DNA from: Bacillota bacterium
GTDB lineage: Bacteria; Bacillota; Dethiobacteria; DTU022
Length of the DNA stretch: 5,783 nucleotides
Reading direction: 5' to 3'
Assembly (NCBI GenBank): GCA_012510625.1
Contig: JAAZHP010000216.1
Coordinates: 1 to 5,783 of the forward strand
The notes under the pieces: model-generated
The model's input: only the letters and a program-made list of their open reading frames with translations
What the model was told of the DNA's origin: nothing
Databases searched by the model: none
Position numbers and translations under genes: made by a program
In this document: positions 1 to 5,683 of the stretch, piece by piece
How the letters are laid out: each line of letters starts with the position of its first letter
How positions within the stretch are numbered: position 1 is the first letter of the stretch

Positions 1-12
1 ATAGTAAAAATC

Positions 13-30
13 TCTCACTTCTCACTTCTC
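13..30. repeat. Short tandem heptamer repeat, left end
   Basis: The stretch is perfectly periodic at 7 nt for 18 bases (unit CTCACTT, about 2.5 copies). Read on the reverse strand the unit is AAGTGAG, which differs by one base from the AAGTCAG unit of the array near 5634-5661 at the other end of the window. It lies in a non-coding, AT-rich leader. Copy number is low, so function cannot be inferred; it looks like a dispersed intergenic low-complexity repeat family. Confidence 0.55.
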
Positions 31-44
31 AATAGCCCTATTTT

Positions 45-50
45 TATAAT
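45..50 (+). promoter_or_regulatory. Possible sigma-A -10 hexamer (TATAAT)
   Basis: There is a perfect TATAAT hexamer in the AT-rich leader, upstream of the first gene. The position where a -35 box would sit with a 17-nt spacer (22-27, TCACTT) matches TTGACA poorly and falls inside the heptamer repeat. It could be a weak or activator-dependent housekeeping promoter, or chance in AT-rich DNA. Confidence 0.25.
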
Positions 51-55
51 CAATT

Positions 56-84
56 GCAGGAATTAGCAGATATTAAGAGAATCT
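56..84 (+). promoter_or_regulatory. Candidate sigma-H (Spo0H) promoter of the cluster
   Basis: GCAGGAATT at 56-64 matches the sigma-H -35 consensus RnAGGAwWW at every position. AGAGAATCT at 76-84 matches the -10 consensus RnnGAATww at all but one position. AGGAATT and GAAT are separated by 14 nt, the same spacing I recall for the classical sigma-H promoter of B. subtilis spoVG. Transcription would start near position 90, leaving a leader of about 50 nt before the ATG at 140. The -10 sits inside a 13-bp palindrome (TAAGA-GAA-TCTTA, 74-86) that could be an operator or chance. The match and position are seen directly; sigma-H dependence is inferred. Confidence 0.6.
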
Positions 85-139
85 TATCAAAAAAGAACTT
101 TTTATTTAAAGACGGCGACGGTAAGGAAGGGAGTAGACT

Positions 140-643
140 ATGTTGCGCTCATACAGGGATAAGGAGCGCCTCGAAAGCATCACTGAATTTCCAAAAACTA
201 TCACCACTGCAGAAGAGAAGCCCCCCTCAGCCAAGCTCAAGATTCGGGTGCGCTTTGATTACTGCGGCCTGCCTCGACCGGCGCGCTTCTTTTTTGGCGG
301 CAAGGGAGCCAAGGAGGTAGCCGAAGAGATTCGCCAGCAGCAGACCAATATGTGGCGGAACATACCCATCCAGGGGGTGCATATCGAAGATATCGAATTT
401 TTTGAGCTTTACACGGTCTATGACGAGGTTGAAGAGACATATGCTGCCTATGCGCCGGTTGAACTGCGGGCGACCATAGATTCGCTGGAGGAACTGCTGC
501 GCTTCGTCAGCCGCGATGAATTCCGCAGAGTGGAATTCATCGAACCCGGGCGGCTTGCACTGACCAGCCGTGAGCTGGAGCGGTTGTTCTATAAATTTGG
601 GGAGACGCTTCAACAGAGATTGAAAGAGCGGGAGATTAAATAA
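140..643 (+). CDS. Hypothetical protein, 167 aa, unrecognised
   Basis: I do not recognise this protein. It starts at an ATG with a strong ribosome binding site (AAGGGAG at 127-133, six bases upstream) and reads cleanly to TAA. It has no signal peptide or membrane segment, so it is probably cytoplasmic. The first 30 residues are polar and perhaps flexible. Residues 33-58 look like a beta strand followed by a Gly-rich turn (FFFGGKG at 50-56). Residues 81-109 are acidic and tyrosine-rich, and 143-165 are a charged amphipathic helix. The only cysteine is Cys42. In Bacillus the slot upstream of ypfB-cmk holds the PilZ protein YpfA/MotI. I see no PilZ signature (RxxxR followed by D/NxSxxG), so homology to it is not supported. 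It is the first gene after the candidate sigma-H promoter, which hints at expression around the transition to stationary phase. Confidence 0.75.
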   Translation: MLRSYRDKERLESITEFPKTITTAEEKPPSAKLKIRVRFDYCGLPRPARFFFGGKGAKEVAEEIRQQQTNMWRNIPIQGVHIEDIEFFELYTVYDEVEETYAAYAPVELRATIDSLEELLRFVSRDEFRRVEFIEPGRLALTSRELERLFYKFGETLQQRLKEREIK

Positions 644-670
644 GGGGATCTGCCGGGCAAAGTATAAATT

Positions 671-704
671 TCTCTCCTGGATACAAAATTATGGTCAGGA
701 GGGG
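671..704 (+). promoter_or_regulatory. Hairpin sequestering a ribosome binding site
   Basis: Bases 671-680 can pair with 695-704 in a 10-bp stem (seven Watson-Crick pairs, of which CTCCTG/CAGGAG are contiguous, plus three G-U pairs) around a 14-nt AT-rich loop. The 3' arm is the ribosome binding site AGGAGGGG (697-704) of the gene starting at 713. The structure would therefore hide it and could reduce translation or make it conditional. No T-run follows, so it is not an intrinsic terminator. Any Shine-Dalgarno can find a CU-rich partner by chance, so function is inferred. Confidence 0.4.
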
Positions 705-712
705 AATTTCAG

Positions 713-901
713 GTGAACTATCTGCAGAGCTGGTTTCGCCGCCGGGCGGCGAGCTTGGAGCGTGTTCTCTTTACTTGCGCTGCCGTAATGCTTTCTTTGC
801 TGCTGGTGAGCCAGTTGTTGATGATGAACGAGAAAGTGCGCTCTTTTATAAGCAAAGTGGATTCCCTTGAAGGACTTCCCTATCGGTGGCCGGCCGATTG
901 A
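713..901 (+). CDS. Small single-pass membrane protein, YpfB/DUF5359-like
   Basis: A 62-residue protein starting at GTG, supported by a very strong ribosome binding site (AGGAGGGG, eight bases upstream). The N-terminus is basic (RRR at 9-11), followed by one hydrophobic segment at about 18-38. A short polar tail ends in an EGLPYRWP motif. The positive-inside rule suggests the N-terminus is cytoplasmic and the tail extracytoplasmic. Its place directly before cmk matches B. subtilis ypfB, and the general pattern (ER near the start of the membrane helix, Q in the helix, an EG motif in the tail) agrees with what I recall of DUF5359. Both points are suggestive rather than proof. Function is unknown. 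There is a 70-nt gap to cmk. Confidence 0.7.
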   Translation: MNYLQSWFRRRAASLERVLFTCAAVMLSLLLVSQLLMMNEKVRSFISKVDSLEGLPYRWPAD

Positions 902-971
902 CAGGCAGGTAAAATTCTATGTTTTTGAGTAAAAAAGGTATTAGCCTTAAGATCTCGAAAAAGTAAATGAT

Positions 972-1646
972 ATGTCAATTAATCGCGGGTTAAAAATAGC
1001 CATTGACGGCCCGGCCGGTTCCGGGAAAAGCACGGTAGCGCGAGAGGTGGCCCGCCGTTTAAAGCTCACCTATCTCGATACCGGGGCGATGTACCGGGCG
1101 ATCACCCTGAAGCTGCTCCGGGAAAATGTCGATCTTACGGATACTGGCCAGGTCGAAAAGGTTTTGGAGCGGACCGTTATCTTAACGGGTCCTGATGAGC
1201 GGATATATCTTGACGGAGAAGATGTCACCGCAGAGATCCGGACGCCGCAGGTCAATGCTGCGGTTTCCCGGGTGGCGGAGTTGACGGCGATCAGGCGGAA
1301 GCTGGTTCAACAGCAGAAGGAGATCGCCGCCTATGCGGAGGGCATCGTCATGGAAGGGCGGGATATTTCTTCACGAGTGATGCCGGATGCTACTCACAAA
1401 TTTTATCTTGATGCCGCCTTAACGGAAAGGGCCCGCAGGCGGATGCGGGAGCAGCATTCCAAAGGCCTGTTTCTCTCTTTTGAAAGTGTCTACAATGAAA
1501 TAAAAGAGCGTGACCGCATCGATTCCGAGAGGGCTGACTCCCCCCTGGAGATTGCTCCCGGTGTACAGGTCATCGATACGACGGACTTGCCGGTTGAGGA
1601 AGTAGTAGAGCGGGTGTTACAGGCAGTCAACCGGCATCGGACTTGA
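972..1646 (+). CDS. cmk: Cytidylate kinase (CMP/dCMP kinase)
   Basis: Transfers phosphate from ATP to CMP or dCMP, giving CDP or dCDP in the cytoplasm. The CTP made from CDP feeds nucleic acid, phospholipid and isoprenoid synthesis. The 224-residue length matches the bacterial family. Visible motifs: P-loop GPAGSGKST (13-21), the nucleotide-binding motif DTGAMYR (36-42), EGRD (128-131), the arginine-rich TERARRR segment (151-157), and ERDRIDSERADSPL (179-192), which carries the substrate- and phosphate-contacting Arg/Asp residues of the family. All key motifs are intact. The ATG at 972 is the only reasonable start, since the frame is closed by TAA at 948-950. No good Shine-Dalgarno precedes it, only an A-rich GAAAAAG. 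Next gene is plsC, 14 nt downstream. Confidence 0.97.
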   Translation: MSINRGLKIAIDGPAGSGKSTVAREVARRLKLTYLDTGAMYRAITLKLLRENVDLTDTGQVEKVLERTVILTGPDERIYLDGEDVTAEIRTPQVNAAVSRVAELTAIRRKLVQQQKEIAAYAEGIVMEGRDISSRVMPDATHKFYLDAALTERARRRMREQHSKGLFLSFESVYNEIKERDRIDSERADSPLEIAPGVQVIDTTDLPVEEVVERVLQAVNRHRT

Positions 1647-1660
1647 AGGGAGTGGCTCTC

Positions 1661-2275
1661 TTGCTCTATCGCTTCGGTCATTTCATTTTCGCAATTTTTT
1701 ATCGTATTTTTTATCGCCGCCGGGTTTACGGCAGGGAAAATTTCCCCAAACAGGGCCCGCTGATTATTTGTGCCAATCATATCAGCTGGCAAGATCCCCT
1801 CGCCATCGGCAGCGCGCTGCCGCCGCATTTTAAAATAAAGTTTATGGCCAAAGAAGAGTTGTTTCGCAACCCCATAGCCGCGTATGTTTTGCGCAAGGCA
1901 GGGGCCTTTCCGGTTAACAGGCAGACTGCCGATTACGGGGCCGTCCGGCGCGCTTTTCAAATATTGAACGAGGGCGGTGTGCTGGGCCTCTTCCCCGAAG
2001 GCACCCGCGGCATAGCGGGACAACTTCAGAAAGCGCAAAAGGGAGCCGCCTTGCTGGCAGGACGCACTGGCGCTCCGCTTCTGCCCGTGCTGATAACCGG
2101 TCCCTATCGCCTGGGGGGCCCTTTGCGAATTATCTGCGGACCTCTATTTCGCATCCCCAGGCTGAAATATAAAAATAGGGATGAGAAGAAAGCATTCCTG
2201 GAAGAAAACAGCAGGATAATCATGGATCATTTGCGAGAACTTTTTCCTGCTGATAATAATACCTGTATTGATTAA
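1661..2275 (+). CDS. plsC: PlsC-type 1-acyl-sn-glycerol-3-phosphate acyltransferase
   Basis: Probably acylates 1-acylglycerol-3-phosphate to phosphatidic acid, the second acyl step of phospholipid synthesis, at the inner face of the membrane. All four acyltransferase blocks are present, numbered from the TTG at 1661 (204 aa): NHISWQD (39-45, the HxxxxD catalytic pair), GAFPVNR (81-87), FPEGTR (111-116) and PVLITGP (142-148). The hydrophobic, aromatic N-terminus (about 1-20) followed by Arg-rich residues suggests membrane association. I chose TTG 1661 because AAGGGAG at 1646-1652 lies eight bases upstream and the resulting MLYRF start looks typical of the family. The alternatives are TTG 1643, which overlaps the cmk stop but lacks a ribosome binding site, and GTG 1652, which lies within or abuts that site. 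The exact acyl donor cannot be read from sequence. Confidence 0.9.
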   Translation: MLYRFGHFIFAIFYRIFYRRRVYGRENFPKQGPLIICANHISWQDPLAIGSALPPHFKIKFMAKEELFRNPIAAYVLRKAGAFPVNRQTADYGAVRRAFQILNEGGVLGLFPEGTRGIAGQLQKAQKGAALLAGRTGAPLLPVLITGPYRLGGPLRIICGPLFRIPRLKYKNRDEKKAFLEENSRIIMDHLRELFPADNNTCID

Positions 2276-2311
2276 GCTATCATGTGCAAGGCTTAAATTG
2301 GAGTGAAATTA

Positions 2312-4594
2312 TTGCGTATCCGCATCGCTGAACATGCCGGCTTTTGCTCGGGCGTCAAGGAAGCTGTTGAAAGAACCCTTCAGGAATCCGCACGCTGCGG
2401 CGGTGTCTACACCCTGGGACCGCTGGTCCACAATGAAGCCGTCATTGATTATCTGGCCCGGCACAATGTCATCGCGGTCAATGATCCGGGAGAGGCGGCG
2501 GAGGGTATCTTGATAATCCGCACACACGGCGTCCCCCCCGCGGTGTTGGAGGAAGCAGCCCGGCTGGAACGGCTGACAGTGCTTGATCTGACCTGTCCAA
2601 AGGTTCAGAGGGTTCAGAGGCTGTCGCGGAAGCTGGCTGAGGACGGGCTTCAGATTGTCATCTACGGAGATGCCCGGCACCCGGAGGTGAAGGGAATTAT
2701 CGGCTGGGCCGGGGAAAAAGCAGAGATCTATGTCGTAACCTCCGTGGAAGAGTTAAAAAGCATTTCCATAAAACCTTCGGCTGCCCTTATTGCCCAGACT
2801 ACCGGGGATCGAGCTGTTTATGAAGAGCTTAAGGCCCTATTTTTACAGCTCTGTCCCGGTGGGAAGGTTTATGATACATTATGCCCCGAAACGGGGATAC
2901 GGCAGCAGGAAGCCATCCGGCTGGCCTCAGAAGTCGAGGCCATGGTGGTGGTCGGAAGTACTGCCAGCGCCAACACCAAGGCCCTGGCCGAAACCTGCAG
3001 GCGCCTGAGACCGACCATAACGGTGGAGGGCGCAGGGGAGCTTGATCAAAAATTTCTGCGGGAATACCGTTTGATTGGCGTGACTGCAGGTGCATCAACT
3101 CCCCACTGGATGATTAAGGAGGTAGTGGAAAGAATGGAGAACGAGAAGCTGGAAATGGGAACAGAATTTGCAGAGGAGGGTCTGGAGGAAGAGACAGTTG
3201 GGAAAGCAGGAGAGATGGAACTAGAGCAGCAAGAAGAACAGGTGGAAAGAGATCAGGAAGAAAAAGTTGCAGATGTGATTGAAGAAGAAGTGAAAGACGG
3301 GGCTGAAGAAGAGCAGGGAGCTCTCCAGGCAGAGGCAACTAAAGAAGAAGCAGTTGAAGAGGCGGAAGCGGAAAATGCTGCCGCAGAGGATTTCGATTTT
3401 ACCGAAAGCCTTAACCTGGTTCAGGTGGGTGAGCAGGTTAGCGGAAAGGTGGTTCGGGCTGCGGCGGATGAGGTATACCTGGATATCGGCTACAAGAGTG
3501 AAGCTCTGCTGCCGGCCAGAGAAGTATATTTGCAAGATGGGGAAGACCTGACCGGCCGGTTTGAGCCGGGGCAAGAAATAGAGGTTACGGTTATCGATAT
3601 TGATGAACAGGAAAGCAAAGTTGTTGTCTCTCACAAGCGCCTGGCCCGTGAAAAGAGATGGCAGGAACTGGCCCGGCTTCTTGAAGAAGGAGCCACCGAG
3701 GAGAGAAAGGTAAAACAGGTCGTCAATGCGGGAATGGTCATAGATTTAGGCGAGGGGATCGAAGGGTTTATGCCCGGTTCCCTGGTAGACCTGCGTTATG
3801 TCCCCGATTTCAAGCCTTTTATTGGGGAGAAGGTCAAATTCAAGGTGATTGAGCTTAACCGGGAGAAGGACAAGGTGATCTTGTCGCGGAAAAAAGTTCT
3901 TGAAGAAGAAAACCAGCGCAAGAAAGAGGAAACCCTGCAGTCGCTGGAGATCGGTTCAATTATCCCGGGCGTGATCAGGCGCCTGACCGACTTCGGCGCC
4001 TTTGTCGATGTAGGCGGCATTGACGGGCTGGTCCATATATCGGAGATTTCCTGGGAACGCGTAGCTCATCCCCAGGAGGTGGTGAAGGTGGGCCAGGAGA
4101 TTGAGGTGAAAGTGCTCGATGTAATTCCCGAAAAAGAGCGGATTAGCCTGAGCCTGCGGCAGACCCAGCCCGATCCCTGGACGAAGGCGATGCAGGAGCT
4201 GAAGAAAGATGAGGTAATTAGAGGCAAGGTCACCCGCCTGGTTAATTTCGGCGCCTTTGTAGAGCTGAGACCCGGAGTGGAAGGGCTGGTCCACATTTCA
4301 CAAATTGCAGATTACCATGTTAAGCATCCCTCGGAAGTGCTTCAGGAAGGTGAAGAGGTGGATGTTAAGATACTCGAATTAAAGCCTGAAGCGAAACGGA
4401 TCGGCCTGAGCATTAAAGAGGTCCGTAAAAGCACTTATAACGCCAACCCGGGAGAGACCGATGCCGGTGACGCCGGCACGGTAACCCTGGGAGATGTCTT
4501 TGGCGATCTCTTCGAGCAGGAGGGCACTTCTGAAGGGGATGAGGGCAGTTTGCCGGAAGAAGCGCCGGAGGAACAGGAGAACGCGGAAGAGTAG
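2312..4594 (+). CDS. ispH-rpsA: IspH (HMBPP reductase) fused to ribosomal protein S1
   Basis: A 760-residue fusion. Residues 1-277 are IspH, the [4Fe-4S] enzyme that reduces HMBPP to IPP and DMAPP in the last MEP-pathway step. Cluster ligands Cys12, Cys95 and Cys191 are present, as are the substrate-pocket residues His40, His72 (THGVP), His123 and Glu125 (HPE), Thr164, the SAN motif (219-221) and Ser262. Residues 278-365 are an acidic linker, about 36% Glu. Four S1 domains follow (about 374-443, 458-528, 546-616, 631-703). The first two resemble E. coli S1 domains 1-2, the ribosome-docking half. The last two carry the RNA-binding signature FGAFV...GLVHIS. An acidic tail (704-760) ends the protein. 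This bifunctional architecture is known in clostridia; four S1 repeats match Bacillus YpfD rather than the six of E. coli. The start TTG 2312 has GGAG (2300-2303) eight bases upstream. The GTG at 2303 overlaps that GGAG and would add three residues. Confidence 0.95.
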   Translation: MRIRIAEHAGFCSGVKEAVERTLQESARCGGVYTLGPLVHNEAVIDYLARHNVIAVNDPGEAAEGILIIRTHGVPPAVLEEAARLERLTVLDLTCPKVQRVQRLSRKLAEDGLQIVIYGDARHPEVKGIIGWAGEKAEIYVVTSVEELKSISIKPSAALIAQTTGDRAVYEELKALFLQLCPGGKVYDTLCPETGIRQQEAIRLASEVEAMVVVGSTASANTKALAETCRRLRPTITVEGAGELDQKFLREYRLIGVTAGASTPHWMIKEVVERMENEKLEMGTEFAEEGLEEETVGKAGEMELEQQEEQVERDQEEKVADVIEEEVKDGAEEEQGALQAEATKEEAVEEAEAENAAAEDFDFTESLNLVQVGEQVSGKVVRAAADEVYLDIGYKSEALLPAREVYLQDGEDLTGRFEPGQEIEVTVIDIDEQESKVVVSHKRLAREKRWQELARLLEEGATEERKVKQVVNAGMVIDLGEGIEGFMPGSLVDLRYVPDFKPFIGEKVKFKVIELNREKDKVILSRKKVLEEENQRKKEETLQSLEIGSIIPGVIRRLTDFGAFVDVGGIDGLVHISEISWERVAHPQEVVKVGQEIEVKVLDVIPEKERISLSLRQTQPDPWTKAMQELKKDEVIRGKVTRLVNFGAFVELRPGVEGLVHISQIADYHVKHPSEVLQEGEEVDVKILELKPEAKRIGLSIKEVRKSTYNANPGETDAGDAGTVTLGDVFGDLFEQEGTSEGDEGSLPEEAPEEQENAEE

Positions 4595-5671
4595 ATGGGG
4601 AGGCTAAGCCGCAAGGACGAACATATTATCATCCTGCTGAAACAAAGACCCGGCCTTGCGGACTTTTCCGACATCCATTTTGTGCATAATTGCTTGCCTG
4701 AGCGCGATCTGGACGAGGTGACCCTGGAAACAAGCTTGCTGGGAAGAAAGCTGGGGTCGCCTCTTTTTATTAATGCCCTGACCGGGGGCACGCCCCTGTC
4801 GAAAAGGGTGAACGCGGCTCTTGCCGGCGTGGCCAGGGACTGCGGCCTGGCGATGGCGTTGGGGTCGCAGATGGCAGCCCTGGACGATCCTCTCGTTGAA
4901 GATACCTTCAAGGTAGTGCGCGAAGTTTACCCGGAGGGGCTGATCTGGGCAAACCTGGGCTCTTACGCCACCCCGGAGCTGGCCCGCCGGGCCATTGAAA
5001 TGGTCGATGCAGCGGCGCTGCAGATACACCTGAACGTGCCCCAGGAACTGGCCATGAGGGAGGGCGACTGCCGTTTCCGCGGCACCCTGCGGCGGATTAA
5101 AGAGATTGCTGCGGCGGTGGAGCGACCGGTGATTGTCAAGGAAGTGGGCTTTGGCATCGCCCGGGAGCAAGCCAAGCTCTTGATCGAAGCCGGCGCCGCG
5201 GCTATAGATGTAAGCGGACGCGGCGGCACCAATTTTATGGCCATAGAGGGCCGCCGCTCCCGGCGCCCTCTTTCCCCTGAATTCCTCACCTGGGGCCTTC
5301 CTACTGCAGTGTCTCTACTCGAGGTGCTTGACGCTGCTGCCGGAAAAGCCGAGGTGATTGCCTCCGGAGGCATGTTCTCCAGCCTAAATATCGCCAAGGC
5401 CCTGGCGCTCGGCGCGCAGGCGGTTGGCATTGCCGGTTATCCCCTCTACCTGCTGATAAAACGCGGCCGCCGCGCCTTGTTCCGGGAGATAAGAAGGATC
5501 GAGCGGGAACTGCGCCACATCTTGCTCATGACCGGCTCGGCTTCGCTGGAGGAGCTGCGCCAAGTCCCCTTGGTCATTACCGGCTTCACCGGAGAATGGA
5601 TGAAGCAGCGCAATCTCCGCCATCCGCGGAAAGAGGTCGGAGGTCAGAAGTCAGAAGTCGGAGGAGACTAA
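4595..5671 (+). CDS. fni: Type 2 isopentenyl-diphosphate delta-isomerase
   Basis: FMN-dependent cytoplasmic enzyme that interconverts IPP and DMAPP. Family motifs in order: RKDEH (6-10), INALTGG (59-65), GSQ (90-92), HLNVPQE (145-151; Gln150-Glu151 correspond to the metal-binding pair), KEVGFG (182-187), SGRGGTNF (207-214), SGGM (257-260) and ALGAQAVGIA (271-280) of the TIM-barrel phosphate- and flavin-binding loops. The ATG follows the preceding TAG with no gap, and the nearest purine-rich site (GGAAGAG, 4585-4591) is only three bases away. Translation is therefore probably coupled to the ispH-rpsA gene. Being next to ispH fits a role in balancing IspH products. The native fold probably ends near residue 341. 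The last residues (about 347-357) are encoded by a heptamer repeat and look like an acquired tail; total length is 358. Confidence 0.95.
   Translation: MGRLSRKDEHIIILLKQRPGLADFSDIHFVHNCLPERDLDEVTLETSLLGRKLGSPLFINALTGGTPLSKRVNAALAGVARDCGLAMALGSQMAALDDPLVEDTFKVVREVYPEGLIWANLGSYATPELARRAIEMVDAAALQIHLNVPQELAMREGDCRFRGTLRRIKEIAAAVERPVIVKEVGFGIAREQAKLLIEAGAAAIDVSGRGGTNFMAIEGRRSRRPLSPEFLTWGLPTAVSLLEVLDAAAGKAEVIASGGMFSSLNIAKALALGAQAVGIAGYPLYLLIKRGRRALFREIRRIERELRHILLMTGSASLEELRQVPLVITGFTGEWMKQRNLRHPRKEVGGQKSEVGGD
5634..5661 (+). repeat. Heptamer tandem repeat (ARGTCRG x4) in the fni 3' end
   Basis: There are four contiguous 7-nt units: AGGTCGG, AGGTCAG, AAGTCAG and AAGTCGG. The array is in frame with fni, so three heptamers give a 7-residue peptide period (EVGGQKS then EVGG). 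The unit is one base different from the reverse complement of the left-end repeat at 13-30. Arrays of this kind are usually intergenic, so here it has probably read through or replaced the original fni terminus. Confidence 0.75.
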
Positions 5672-5683
5672 CGTACCGACCTT

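Noticed and set aside
90..103. AAAAAG-AA-CTTTTT inverted repeat in the leader, considered as a terminator
   Set aside because: The stem is purely A/T-rich with a two-base loop and no GC clamp; it is AT-rich leader sequence between a promoter and the first gene.
54..320. An 88-codon forward frame starting at TTG 54
   Set aside because: It has no ribosome binding site, starts on top of the candidate -35 box, and overlaps the better supported gene at 140 in another frame. Its composition (Ser, Arg, Pro) looks like an out-of-frame reading.
227..613. A 128-codon reverse-strand frame opposite the 167-aa gene
   Set aside because: It lies wholly antisense to a gene with a strong start signal and has no recognisable motif; it is a codon-bias shadow.
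140..643. Assigning the first gene as the PilZ protein YpfA/MotI on synteny
   Set aside because: No RxxxR plus D/NxSxxG signature is visible and the length differs; position alone is not enough.
620..668. TTGAAA (620-625) and TATAAA (663-668) as a sigma-A promoter for the small membrane gene
   Set aside because: The spacer is 37 nt, far from the required 16-18, and no better -35 box lies at the correct distance from TATAAA.
905..930. Degenerate sigma-H-like boxes (GCAGGTAAA and GAGT) before cmk
   Set aside because: Each core box carries a mismatch and the spacing is 13 rather than 14; too weak to call next to the strong match at 56-84.
3221..3634. A 137-codon reverse frame opposite the acidic linker and first S1 domain
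   Set aside because: Long runs of Phe, Leu and Ser are the antisense reading of Glu/Lys codons. The region is clearly coding on the forward strand.
4604..5170. A 188-codon reverse frame opposite fni
   Set aside because: The forward frame contains every type 2 IDI motif; the reverse product shows no family features.
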